Source: JAHIVN01 sp018816645
GTDB lineage: Bacteria; Patescibacteriota; Dojkabacteria; JAHIVN01
DNA: 28,310 bases
Assembly (NCBI GenBank): GCA_043816305.1
Contig: JBDRHZ010000017.1
Span: 1-28,310, forward strand
Direction of reading: 5' to 3'
This document shows, piece after piece, positions 14,723-22,977 of this stretch. The notes beneath the pieces were generated by a model that saw only the letters and a list, made by a program, of their open reading frames with translations, did not search any database and was not told where the DNA came from. Each line of letters opens with the position of its first letter. Position 1 is the stretch's first letter. The position numbers and the translations under genes were made by a program.

Positions 14723-15376
14723 TTAATTTAGATTCATCTTCTTGATTTTGGGGATGTATTTAAAAACAGCTTCATCTGTGATGTCTTCGGGAGTCAAATC
14801 GATATTCTCGAATATTCTGTCCTGAATCTTATAAAGATGCTCTGCGTAATAATTGAACTGGCGCTCGTCTTTTGCTTCATCACAAACCTTTTTATTCAAT
14901 CGGTAATGTACTCTGCCCTCTTCCATACGGTACTCTAAACCAGCGATGCCAAAAGGACTAACCCGTTGATCTGCGTAGACACAAATCATTTTCTCCATAT
15001 CACCTGATTTATAGGCCTCATCCGCATTAGAAAACCTGGTAGCTTCTACCAGTTCAATCAGTCTATCTGACAAACCAATTTCTCTGCAAATATTCAATGT
15101 TGCTTCTTTTCCAACCCCATATTTCTTCCTGAAATCTTCCTGAATCTCACGCCAATACTCCAAAGGCTTTTTTCCCCACGTCCCCGGTATAAGACCAAGT
15201 TTTATAGTCACGATTTTTCCGACGTCATGCAAAGTAAGCGCCTTAATGATACTGTCATTATCAATCACCTCCTGGATGTGATCACATAGAAATGCCCCAA
15301 CAGCAGAAACCTCGAGCATATGCTTCTGCATTCCAGGTAATAACCTATATTTTCTGTACACTTGGCTGACAGTCAT
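14723..15376 (-). CDS. HD-domain protein
   Basis: This 217-residue protein is a second, unrelated-looking HD protein. The motif is QKHMLEVSAVGAFL (H19), then LTLHDVGKIV (H50-D51), and later ICVYADQRVSPFG with the final acid. The spacing with an alpha-helical insert (about 60-125) resembles HDIG-type phosphohydrolases. A 204 bp gap (14519-14722) without any clear gene separates it from the other HD gene downstream. Peptidase E lies upstream on the same strand, 73 bp away. Confidence 0.85.
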   Translation of the reverse strand: MTVSQVYRKYRLLPGMQKHMLEVSAVGAFLCDHIQEVIDNDSIIKALTLHDVGKIVTIKLGLIPGTWGKKPLEYWREIQEDFRKKYGVGKEATLNICREIGLSDRLIELVEATRFSNADEAYKSGDMEKMICVYADQRVSPFGIAGLEYRMEEGRVHYRLNKKVCDEAKDERQFNYYAEHLYKIQDRIFENIDLTPEDITDEAVFKYIPKIKKMNLN

Positions 15377-15449
15377 TCCGTGATTATATAAAAATTGAGG
15401 CTAGATGTGAAGATATCCCTCGCATTCAAATAAAATTACCAAAACTTCG

Positions 15450-16073
15450 TTATTTTTCAAGAAACTTTTCCTCGCCCAAGACTTTAACATTTCCTGAATC
15501 TATTGTAACCACATCACCGTCTTTCAATAAACACAGCTTCCCCTTGGTCCACCTTTTTTCAATCTCTGAAAGCACAGCCTCTTCATAGTGAGGATAAATC
15601 TCGAAATCGACAAGACCAAGACCCGGAATCAGTGAACAGCCAGGCTCAGGTTCTCCTATGTACCACTCAGCACTATATTGTGTTTTCGCACAAATCATAC
15701 TTCCAGCACTTGAACCAACATAGAGAGATCCTCTCTCCAGCAATTCCGGTAAAACTTTATCTAATCGTACTCGGCGTATCCAGTACAAAAGATATCCCGA
15801 CATTCCACCAGCTACCCAAATAATATCTTTATCTTTGAGTCTCTCGACTGGATTCTCGAAAACAAGATTCTCCAGCTCAACTGTCTCAACACTCGCACCT
15901 AGAGACATTGCAACTTTAATAGATTCACCTCCTTTCCAAGCGCCAAAGAATTCTCCGTTTGCCGCAGTTGGTATGTATGCAATTGATTTATCTTTCAGAC
16001 TTCCTCCTATAAACTGTTCCAGTTTCTTGATACTCTCTGGATGTTTCGCTTCTGAGGCAAGAAATAGTTTCAT
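15450..16073 (-). CDS. pepE: Peptidase E (S51 family)
   Basis: From the ATG at 16073 this is a 207-residue protein with the S51 fold. The nucleophile serine is in VGSSAGSM (S122 in this numbering), with upstream VAGGMSGYLL and later VDFEIYPHYEE. Peptidase E of the type species cleaves N-terminal aspartyl dipeptides; paralogues include cyanophycinase-like proteins. The frame is open to 16130, but MKLFLASEAK at 16073 matches the usual start of the family. There is no signal peptide. The upstream neighbour on the minus strand is the coiled-coil gene, 186 bp away, so it probably has its own promoter. Confidence 0.88.
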   Translation of the reverse strand: MKLFLASEAKHPESIKKLEQFIGGSLKDKSIAYIPTAANGEFFGAWKGGESIKVAMSLGASVETVELENLVFENPVERLKDKDIIWVAGGMSGYLLYWIRRVRLDKVLPELLERGSLYVGSSAGSMICAKTQYSAEWYIGEPEPGCSLIPGLGLVDFEIYPHYEEAVLSEIEKRWTKGKLCLLKDGDVVTIDSGNVKVLGEEKFLEK

Positions 16074-16259
16074 AGAGAAAATTAATATTTTATCTGTCAA
16101 CATTATCTTATCTGAATAGTCCAAAGTCAAAGGCAGAAAACAAGATGGCTACGCCAGATCAATATTTACAACCACTTTGGATGAATTTTTCCTGTGCTTA
16201 ACTATCAATAACTCGCCGAACTTTCTCGAAGAGATCTCTCGGATTTGGTTTTCGGTGAT

Positions 16260-17102
16260 TTATTTCACTAAATTTGGTATTTGGATTTTTAAACTATTTG
16301 AATCAAAAGACGGAACACTGAAAGAAGCACCATACGAGCTAAGTATAGCACTCAAACCTTCGCCAGCCAGGTAATCGGGCATTTGAGCATAGTACCCATT
16401 TATGAATTCCTGTACATACTGAACATCTTGATACTTTTTGATTTCTGGAAGCTCAGATTTCAACGATTCAAAGTACTGGCTGTAAGCTTTTGCCTTGCTT
16501 TTGATTTTTCCATCTTGCTCAGCTGTCAGAACCTCTTTTCTGCTATCAACCAAATGCTGTAACGAGTCATACTGCTGCTTTACTTCATCAATAGTTGATT
16601 GATATACATCAAACTTATCTTCTATCTCTTCCGCATAATTCTCTGCATTATCAATTGCACTTTGAACATCTTCAGTGACTTCATCATAGAACTCCTCCGT
16701 AGCCGCTAAGGCCACATTGTACTCATCGATAAGCGCTTCTGTTTCCTGAGCCAAAACTAAGGCTTCGTAATAAAGATCATAGTAGTAATCTAGTTCATCC
16801 TCTAACTCGTTTATATAAGCATCCTCGTAAGTTGTACCTTCTGTGACAACGACTTCTTCGTTAGATGTATCCTCTTGCAGTTGTGCATTTTCGAGTTCTT
16901 CTATGGCTTCATCTAGTTCCGCATCTTTTTGTTTGATCTCATCTTCCATTTTATCCAGTTCTTCCTGTGCATTTTCTTCATTTATAGAAGCTTCTTCCGT
17001 CGCTGACTCGTCTGGTTTTACTTTAGAATAAATATAGATACCCCCCGCCAAGATGCAGGAAACAAGAGCGGTTATCCCTAAAACTATTAAAACTTTCTTC
17101 AT
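16260..17102 (-). CDS. Membrane-anchored coiled-coil protein, partner of ABC transporter
   Basis: This 280-residue protein has an N-terminal hydrophobic segment (about 4-26). It includes LVSC at 13-16, which fits a lipobox with C16, though the segment may instead be a plain membrane anchor. A highly acidic helical region (about 35-220) with heptad-like spacing suggests an extended coiled coil. The C-terminus (about 240-280) is non-charged, rich in Ser and Pro. It is 22 bp downstream of the permease and must be part of the ABC operon. I do not recognise a domain. It could act outside the membrane like PcsB-type coiled-coil partners of FtsX, but the permease is MacB-like; this is inference. Confidence 0.7.
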   Translation of the reverse strand: MKKVLIVLGITALVSCILAGGIYIYSKVKPDESATEEASINEENAQEELDKMEDEIKQKDAELDEAIEELENAQLQEDTSNEEVVVTEGTTYEDAYINELEDELDYYYDLYYEALVLAQETEALIDEYNVALAATEEFYDEVTEDVQSAIDNAENYAEEIEDKFDVYQSTIDEVKQQYDSLQHLVDSRKEVLTAEQDGKIKSKAKAYSQYFESLKSELPEIKKYQDVQYVQEFINGYYAQMPDYLAGEGLSAILSSYGASFSVPSFDSNSLKIQIPNLVK

Positions 17103-17124
17103 ACCAACTTATTTAATAAATAAA

Positions 17125-18333
17125 TTAACTCCATATAGCATCTAATATCTTTATCCGTATAGTATTGATGGTAGGTACTAATGCTGCTATTGTTGAGACT
17201 ATCATCAGTGTAACAAAGAAATTCAACATTTGTGAATAGTCGATGCTCATCAAAACATCACCAAACGGAAAGGTAAATGGGTGGTTGTGCTCAACAGGAA
17301 CTATTATGAACATAAAAGTCAGTGCCCCGACTAAAGTACCTACCATAGAATAAAATGCAGCCCTCAGCACATATGTCAGAATGATCGTCTCCGGAATAAT
17401 ACCTATCGCCCTCTGGATCCCTATCTGCCTTCTTTTATTTGTAAGGTCAACATAAGTCACGATGAGAATTGTTATCGCAGCAACAAGTAGCGCTATTACT
17501 CTTAAAATGATTATTATGATCTCAAAACTCTGGGTCATGCTTTCTACTATACCGGCCAGTTCCTTCCAACTTCTTGCCTCAATATCCGGAAATTCATTCC
17601 TTATCCTTACAACCATAGAATCAAGATCATATCCTTCCTCCAGCTTTAAATTTACCTGACGCGCTGTATTTTTTAACTGAAGATTTATACTCTCATACTC
17701 TTTCTGATTTATCAGCGACAAAGTATCTATCTGAATAAAATCCATGTCAAAAATCCCTTTTACTTTCATTTCTTGTTCTAAGCCATTACTAAACTTGACA
17801 GTGACCACGTCTCCCACGTGGACATCTTTCAGAGAGCTGGAATACAGCTCTAAAGACTTATCCCCTCTTCCTGCAATCTGTACGCCCAATACAATTTGCC
17901 CCTCATCATCTTCTTCGAGAAATTCCCCTTCGACTAAATAGTTCTCTATATCAAAGACCCTTTTCTCACTCTCCGGTGAAACTACGGTTATTCCGTAACT
18001 CGACTTTGATTTCTGGTATAGAATTTCTGCTCCAATATTTGTTCTCGAAGTTGCCGAATCAACTCCATCGATTTCAGATATTTCTCCTATAAACTTATCG
18101 GCATCTTGAATATAGCCGTCCTCGCTAGTAGAGTCTAGAATTATGTCAGAAGTTATACTTTCCCGAAGTTTTCCATTTATTGTATCGATAAGACCGTTAA
18201 GCAGGGCTGGAGCGAAAAGAAGATTTATGAAAACAAGGCTCATCATAAGGATAGTCATAAGAGAAATTCTCAAATTACCTCTAAAAACAGACTTGAGAGT
18301 TAAGAAAATACCTGTTTTAAGTATATTTCTCAT
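17125..18333 (-). CDS. MacB/FtsX-type ABC transporter permease
   Basis: This 402-residue protein has the topology TM1 (about 20-45), a large outer loop with the MacB-type periplasmic domain (about 50-265), then three C-terminal helices (about 270-300, 315-345 and 365-395). Before the last three helices comes VESMTQSFEIIIIILRVIALL. The segment NKRRQIGIQRAIGI (about 299-312) is the conserved cytoplasmic coupling motif. Family members extrude lipoproteins, peptides or act in mechanotransmission. It is 9 bp downstream of its ATPase and 22 bp upstream of the coiled-coil protein. The substrate is unknown. Confidence 0.9.
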   Translation of the reverse strand: MRNILKTGIFLTLKSVFRGNLRISLMTILMMSLVFINLLFAPALLNGLIDTINGKLRESITSDIILDSTSEDGYIQDADKFIGEISEIDGVDSATSRTNIGAEILYQKSKSSYGITVVSPESEKRVFDIENYLVEGEFLEEDDEGQIVLGVQIAGRGDKSLELYSSSLKDVHVGDVVTVKFSNGLEQEMKVKGIFDMDFIQIDTLSLINQKEYESINLQLKNTARQVNLKLEEGYDLDSMVVRIRNEFPDIEARSWKELAGIVESMTQSFEIIIIILRVIALLVAAITILIVTYVDLTNKRRQIGIQRAIGIIPETIILTYVLRAAFYSMVGTLVGALTFMFIIVPVEHNHPFTFPFGDVLMSIDYSQMLNFFVTLMIVSTIAALVPTINTIRIKILDAIWS

Positions 18334-18342
18334 AATTGATCT

Positions 18343-19026
18343 TCAAAAATACGGCTCTACCAAGCGGCCGTCCTTTAAAAATATCTGACGATTGGAATAC
18401 ATTTTGTCGTCGGGATCATGCGAAACAAATATAACAGTTATCCCCAGTCTTTTATTTAGATCTACCAACGTATTCATGACAGCCTTTGAGGAGAGAGTGT
18501 CTAAGTTTGCACAAGGCTCATCAGCAAAAATATATTTGGGACTGTTGATCAAAGATCTAGCAATAGCCACCCTCTGCTGTTCCCCACCGGATAATTCTCT
18601 AGGTTTATGATCTATCCTCTCCCCTAGTCCAACTAGGCTAAGAATTTCGCGGGCTTTTTTTCGAAAATCTACTCCTTTTTTGGAAAGCATAAGTCCGGGA
18701 AGATACACGTTTTCATAAGCAGAAAGTTCCGGTAATAATGCAAATTCTTGAAATACATATCCCAGCTTCTCAAGACGCAGGTGAGAACGCTTTCGGTCTC
18801 CCATGCTGCTTACCTCTTCCCCCTCAATATACACTTCGCCCGAAGTTGGTCTATCTAAAAGGCCAAGCTGTCTGAGTAGAGTTGACTTACCAGATCCACT
18901 TTTCCCCATGATCGTAACTACTTCTCCTTGTTCAACATTTAGTGTCACATCTTGAATAGCTTTTACTCGAACGTCTCCCAAACTATATATTCTTGTAAGA
19001 TTCTTTATTCGAATCATATTTGTCAA
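18343..19026 (-). CDS. ABC transporter ATPase, LolD/MacB type
   Basis: This 227-residue ATPase has Walker A GKSGSGKST (about 41-49), the Q-loop near VFQEF, the signature LSGGEQQRVAIARS, Walker B YIFADEP and the H-loop VSHD, all intact. It belongs to the LolD/MacB/FtsE group of three-component exporters and powers the permease encoded 9 bp downstream. The start at 19026 follows a good promoter; M4 is an equally possible start. It is the first gene of the operon. Confidence 0.95.
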   Translation of the reverse strand: MTNMIRIKNLTRIYSLGDVRVKAIQDVTLNVEQGEVVTIMGKSGSGKSTLLRQLGLLDRPTSGEVYIEGEEVSSMGDRKRSHLRLEKLGYVFQEFALLPELSAYENVYLPGLMLSKKGVDFRKKAREILSLVGLGERIDHKPRELSGGEQQRVAIARSLINSPKYIFADEPCANLDTLSSKAVMNTLVDLNKRLGITVIFVSHDPDDKMYSNRQIFLKDGRLVEPYF

Positions 19027-19041
19027 CCAATAGATTTTCTA

Positions 19042-19070
19042 ATGTTAGTCTGAAAAATGATGACTGTCAA
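19042..19070 (-). promoter_or_regulatory. Sigma-70-type promoter of the ABC operon
   Basis: TTGACA (19065-19070, minus strand) is separated by exactly 17 bp from TAACAT (19042-19047). The spacing and -35 are ideal, and the ATPase start at 19026 is just downstream. The opposite strand of this intergenic region serves the plus-strand gene at 19168. Confidence 0.65.
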
Positions 19071-19167
19071 GCAACATTCTTCCAAAGTCATATCGATAAA
19101 TTCAAAAATGATCTTGATTGTAACCAGCTCAAATTCTTGCTACATTGATGTAAATACCTATTAATAA

Positions 19168-19899
19168 ATGACCATAATGGAAGACATGCCCAGGCAAGCT
19201 ACAGAAGAAGTAGCGACAGAGAAGACAGATCCTAGCAAGACAAAGGATAAAAATTCTCTCCTGTACATAATCACAATTCTTTTAGTCTTGTGTCTTGTAG
19301 GAGTTAGCACAGTAAGTATCTACTTACTTTTTAGTAGCGACAAAGAGAAGAATACTCACGAAACCGATGCTAGAAATGAGACAGATGTCACACAAGAAAA
19401 AGAAGGAAACCTAGAAGACCAGGACAACCTAGAGCTTGAAGAACAAGATAACGCGGACAATGACTTTGATATGATCGCGGAATGGGCCACATATGATAAC
19501 ACTAATTGGCAATTCAGACTCAAATACCCAAAAGATCTAACACCGAAGGAAGGAACATATGACTCGTCGACTGATGAAGTTTTGTTTGAAAACCCAAGTG
19601 CACTTGCTTTCAGTGTTTGGATCAAACAAGGAGGCAATTTAGATAACACATTGCAGCTTATGATAGCAAATCAATGCTCAGACTCCATCACTATGTCTGA
19701 TGTTGTTATAGAAGGAACTAGTTTTCGCAAGGCACTTGATGTGCCAAATCAAACCTGTCTGAGTCAACTGGGAACACCAGACTTCCAGCTTGCTTCATAC
19801 GGGACGAGCTTCAAGGCCAATACATACTTCATTCTTCGGGATGATGGACTAAATGACGAGCAGCTAGAGGCTGTGATAAATTCTTTGGAGTTTTATTGA
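19168..19899 (+). CDS. Membrane-anchored acidic-linker protein, C-terminal globular domain
   Basis: This 243-residue protein has a polar start, one membrane helix (about 31-55), an acidic linker (about 57-98) and a globular domain (about 105-243) with WQFRLKYPKDLTPKEG and a late YFILRDDGLNDEQLEAVINSLEFY. That opening (natural text: segment of aromatic residue, then YP-x-L) and the end resemble PsbP-like or DUF1795-type domains, but this is a weak recollection. Cys residues within the domain (2) may form a disulfide outside the cell. It is the only complete plus-strand gene. M4 is an alternative start. It is divergent from the ABC operon. Confidence 0.7.
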   Translation: MTIMEDMPRQATEEVATEKTDPSKTKDKNSLLYIITILLVLCLVGVSTVSIYLLFSSDKEKNTHETDARNETDVTQEKEGNLEDQDNLELEEQDNADNDFDMIAEWATYDNTNWQFRLKYPKDLTPKEGTYDSSTDEVLFENPSALAFSVWIKQGGNLDNTLQLMIANQCSDSITMSDVVIEGTSFRKALDVPNQTCLSQLGTPDFQLASYGTSFKANTYFILRDDGLNDEQLEAVINSLEFY

Positions 19900-19910
19900 G
19901 ACTAGCTTCA

Positions 19911-20498
19911 TTAGGAGAAGGCATCTTCTTCACTCAGAATAAATTCGGAGACAACGGGCTTTAGCCCATTGTTAAGTGGTAATCCATGTTTTTCTCTATT
20001 CCTCTCTACATAATCAATCGCATTTGAAAGTGAATCATTACCATCGAGAAGAACTCTGTTGAACTTTTGGGCCCAAAGCTTTGCCTGTGTTTTACCTCGT
20101 GACCGAACTTGTGACAAGGGAGCCTGCTTTCTTGTTCTTGAGACTATTTTCTTGTTATCCCTATACAAGGGGTTGAAACCACTTGTCTCAGATTTATTAA
20201 ATAAATAAGAAGTTTTTCCCTTAAACCTTCTTACAATTTCACCAAGCTCAGATTCTTCGCATACTAAAATCAAATGGATATGATCTCTACAGATGTTATA
20301 TGCCAGAATCTTAATTTGCTGATCAATCACCATGTTCTTAACTAACTTTGTAATCTCAATCTCATCCTGACTCGTTAAAATTATAGGTTTCCCTCGTCTT
20401 ACTCCAAACCTAATCATTCTCTCAAAGACCCTCGAATTATAAGTTACCCAAGTAACCAGAAAAGCTTCAAGATTTTTCATCTTGCTTCCAGTGGTCAA
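19911..20498 (-). CDS. REP-associated tyrosine transposase (RAYT), Y1/HUH family
   Basis: This 195-residue protein is a single-domain Y1 transposase related to IS200/IS605 TnpA. The start FLVTWVTYNSRVF is typical. The HUH pair is H73/H75 in DHIHLIL, and the nucleophile is Y163 in AIDYVERNREKHGL. RAYTs nick and move short REP-like palindromes. Residues 176-183 (NNGLKPVV) are encoded by one such palindrome (19951-19972), and a second (20513-20532) sits before the start codon. The gene is probably recent in this location: it abuts the U32 gene, whose stop is part of the palindrome. M7 is an alternative start. Confidence 0.9.
   Translation of the reverse strand: MTTGSKMKNLEAFLVTWVTYNSRVFERMIRFGVRRGKPIILTSQDEIEITKLVKNMVIDQQIKILAYNICRDHIHLILVCEESELGEIVRRFKGKTSYLFNKSETSGFNPLYRDNKKIVSRTRKQAPLSQVRSRGKTQAKLWAQKFNRVLLDGNDSLSNAIDYVERNREKHGLPLNNGLKPVVSEFILSEEDAFS
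19951..19972. repeat. REP-like palindrome inside the RAYT gene
   Basis: ACAACGGGCT and AGCCCATTGT form a hairpin with 9 of 10 pairs around TT. It encodes the NNGLKPVV tail segment of the transposase. The core GGGCTTTAGCCC closely resembles the second palindrome (20513-20532). Confidence 0.7.
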
Positions 20499-20512
20499 TA
20501 AAGTTATTAAGA

Positions 20513-20532
20513 CAAGGGGCTTAAGCCCCTTG
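20513..20532. repeat. REP-like perfect palindrome upstream of RAYT
   Basis: CAAGGGGCTTAAGCCCCTTG is a perfect 20 bp palindrome. It lies between the RAYT start codon (20498) and the coding end of the U32 gene. Its central TTAA supplies that gene's stop codon (TAA at 20521-20523, minus strand). Confidence 0.75.
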
Positions 20533-21786
20533 CCCTATGTTTTTTCTTATAACAAAAAATACATCCCCTCGTCTCACCTTCCGAGGAACTTTGAAAGTTA
20601 TCACATCACCTTGTCCAGCATTTCTAGCCGGTTTTCCGTCAGCCCGTAATCCGGTAATCTTTCCTTGAACTAACCCTGTTGTCTGCCCTGTAATGTTAAA
20701 CTCATCTCCCTCTTCAAGCCCGGCATCTGCATGCAAAGCCACTTCAGCTACGCTTAAATCATTAAAATAATTGGTTACTACTCCTAGCTGAAATCGTTTC
20801 TTTACCGCCTTATTTCCTGGGCCACGTGACCACTCATCGGCTTTTCTGCCCATATAAAATCCTTCAGTAAATCCTCTGTTGAAAACTGTTTTGAGCCTTT
20901 CATTCCATTCTTTTACCTTTTCTTTCGTATAAGTTCCTGCATAAACCGCTTCAAGTGCATCCCTGTAAGTATGAACAACTGTATCTACATAATCAGGCGT
21001 CCGTGCACGTCCCTCTATTTTCAAGACGTTTACACCAGAATCAATTAGCCTATCCAGCATACCGATCGTACAAAGATCCGCGGCACTCATCACATAGTTG
21101 TTATCTATCTTCAGCTCCTGACTAGTCTCGATATCCGTAACTTTATACGCTCTCCTGCAGATCTGAGTGCAAAGTCCGCGGTTTGCAGATTTGTTATAAC
21201 AATAAAGGCTCATCGCACATCTGCCGCTTACAGCAACACACAGTGCTCCATGCCCAAACACTTCTATTTGAACCAATTGACCTTTAGGACCAGTTATCTT
21301 CTGTTTTTTGATCTGATCTGCAATATACTTGACCTGTTTCAATGATAATTCCCTTGCCAAGACAAAACGATCTGCATATTGAGCATAAAATTTAAGGGAT
21401 TCTATATTTGAAACAGAAAGCTGTGTTGAGATGTGAACTTCAGGTCCTTTCCCTTGAGCATATATCACTATTGACATATCGGCAGCAATAACAGCATCTA
21501 ACTCGTGCTTAGCTACTTCATCTACCAATGCCTTTACTCTGTCCAATTCTTCGTCGAAGTATTGGTTGTTTATGGTGATGTAAGCACGAACACCTTTTTC
21601 ATGACAAAGTTTAGCGACCTCAGCCAGGTCGCTTACCTGGAAGTTTTTCGCGGCTCCTGCTCGCATATTCATATCCCCAACTCCAAGGTATACAGAGTCG
21701 CACCCAGCATCTATAGCTGTCCGGAGCGTTTCAAACGATCCTGCTGGAGCTAAAATTTCGATCTTATTGTTTTTCTTTTGAGTCAT
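20521..21786 (-). CDS. Peptidase U32 family protein (possibly tRNA uridine 5-hydroxylation, TrhP-like)
   Basis: This 421-residue protein has the U32 start EILAPAGSFETLRTAIDAGCDSVYLG (quoted in parts; residues 10-35) and the family cysteine cluster C183, C190, C206, C210 in CVAVSGRC and RGLCTQICRR, which in characterised members holds a 4Fe-4S cluster. Length and the C-terminal beta-barrel-like domain (about 335-421) fit the TrhP/RlhA group, where TrhP makes 5-hydroxyuridine in tRNA and RlhA modifies 23S rRNA; I cannot choose between them. No peptidase activity should be assumed. The last codons and stop (GQGA*) are made by the REP-like palindrome, so the native C-terminus may have been altered by insertion. 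Confidence 0.88.
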   Translation of the reverse strand: MTQKKNNKIEILAPAGSFETLRTAIDAGCDSVYLGVGDMNMRAGAAKNFQVSDLAEVAKLCHEKGVRAYITINNQYFDEELDRVKALVDEVAKHELDAVIAADMSIVIYAQGKGPEVHISTQLSVSNIESLKFYAQYADRFVLARELSLKQVKYIADQIKKQKITGPKGQLVQIEVFGHGALCVAVSGRCAMSLYCYNKSANRGLCTQICRRAYKVTDIETSQELKIDNNYVMSAADLCTIGMLDRLIDSGVNVLKIEGRARTPDYVDTVVHTYRDALEAVYAGTYTKEKVKEWNERLKTVFNRGFTEGFYMGRKADEWSRGPGNKAVKKRFQLGVVTNYFNDLSVAEVALHADAGLEEGDEFNITGQTTGLVQGKITGLRADGKPARNAGQGDVITFKVPRKVRRGDVFFVIRKNIGQGA

Positions 21787-21801
21787 AGAAAAAGGATTGA
21801 A

Positions 21802-21837
21802 AACTATAAATGAAAGATCACTCTATCATTTATAGTT
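21802..21837 (-). promoter_or_regulatory. 12 bp inverted repeat in the amidotransferase-U32 junction
   Basis: AACTATAAATGA (21802-21813) and TCATTTATAGTT (21826-21837) are perfect 12 bp arms around a 12-base loop. The distal arm is the end of the amidotransferase gene, including its TGA. On the minus strand TTTTC follows, so it may be a weak AT-rich terminator or an operator for the U32 gene, whose start is 21786. Confidence 0.55.
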
Positions 21838-22425
21838 GCATAGAGAACAAAAGTTGCTAAATAGCTTTCGTCCGTTAACACCCGATACTTCAGGATGGAA
21901 CTGAACTCCATAAATAAGTTCGCTTCTGTGCTTCATTGCCTCATTTTCGCAAGAAAGAGACTTTGCCAACCGCACAAAGTTCTTGGGCAATGTTATATAT
22001 TCAGAATGTTCCTCTCGAAATAAAGAATGATTGCCTATCTCATTAAACAAGAAGTCTTCATTAACCAGTTCGATTTTCTCCTTCCTATTGACCAAGGTAC
22101 CTTTGTATAGGTTTGCACCATAAAACAGTCCTATTATCTGATGACCAAGACAAATCCCTAAGATTGGAACTTTAAAATTCCTAATGAACTTAAATTCAAT
22201 TAGCCAATCACTCAATTTCTCATTGCTTAATAATACCGGAGCACCAGAAATAATAACTCCCGCAATAGTATCAAAGTTCAACACCTTGACCTTCTTAAGA
22301 GTTACCACCTTATAAGGGTAGTCAACTTCTTCAATACTCTTTATAATTTCTTTAAGCCAACTTGTCCCACAGTCAATGATACAGAGTCTTCTATTCGACC
22401 TTAATCTTTTGAGAGAATTTATCAT
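21826..22425 (-). CDS. Class I glutamine amidotransferase (GuaA-N-like)
   Basis: This 199-residue protein is a complete class I amidotransferase domain. The catalytic triad is visible: C92 in LGICLGHQ, H177 and E179 in VQFHPEV. The start RRLCIIDCGTSW (about 12-23) matches the family opening. There is no synthase domain, so it may act alone, on gamma-glutamyl amides, or serve a separate subunit, as in two-subunit GMP synthases. No candidate partner is nearby. It is 40 bp upstream of the U32 gene on the same strand. Confidence 0.9.
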   Translation of the reverse strand: MINSLKRLRSNRRLCIIDCGTSWLKEIIKSIEEVDYPYKVVTLKKVKVLNFDTIAGVIISGAPVLLSNEKLSDWLIEFKFIRNFKVPILGICLGHQIIGLFYGANLYKGTLVNRKEKIELVNEDFLFNEIGNHSLFREEHSEYITLPKNFVRLAKSLSCENEAMKHRSELIYGVQFHPEVSGVNGRKLFSNFCSLCNYK

Positions 22426-22482
22426 AACTAGACTGAAATAAATCCATATAATTTCACTATAAGAAAATGTATAAATTCATAA

Positions 22483-22971
22483 CTACATCGCTTTTCTGAA
22501 CACGACCATCTTCTTCCCCAACTCTCCTCCCTCTATCCGGCCCGCACTTTCATATCCCATTCTTTCATAAAAACCATAAGCTGTATCCCTATACCTTTCT
22601 GCACTTCTTATCAAAAGTTCGTCGTATCCGAACTTTTTAGCTTTTTCTTCAAGATGTTCTAGAAGAATTCTCCCCAACCCCTGCCCTCTGAATCGATTAT
22701 CCATATAAAGAATTTTAATGTCACCAGGATTTTTGAATCTACTAAATTTGTGAGACTTTGGGGGTGGATCAGCTATTCCTCCCACCCCAACTACAATATT
22801 ATCTTTCTTCAGTACAAAAAAGTGCATATTGTATTCAGTCTTTCCATTGATCTCATTCTCTATTCTTTCGATGTATTTTTCTACCTCCTCAGGATCTGTC
22901 CACTGTTTGAGTATTAAGCGAATAGCTTTAAGGTCACTTTTATACGGTTTTAGAAATGATAAGTTTTCCAT
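22483..22971 (-). CDS. GNAT family N-acetyltransferase
   Basis: This 162-residue protein has the GNAT motif A: beta-4 IKILYMDNRF then RGQGLGRILLEHLEEKA (about 95-111) with the QGxGxG-like loop, and the motif B region YGFYERMGYESAGR (about 132-145). It is a compact, single-domain enzyme and its acceptor is unknown. The frame starts at 22971, seven bases before the coding end of the broken methyltransferase (22978), so the two may once have been co-transcribed. Downstream is the amidotransferase, 57 bp away. Confidence 0.9.
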   Translation of the reverse strand: MENLSFLKPYKSDLKAIRLILKQWTDPEEVEKYIERIENEINGKTEYNMHFFVLKKDNIVVGVGGIADPPPKSHKFSRFKNPGDIKILYMDNRFRGQGLGRILLEHLEEKAKKFGYDELLIRSAERYRDTAYGFYERMGYESAGRIEGGELGKKMVVFRKAM

Positions 22972-22977
22972 GATTAA

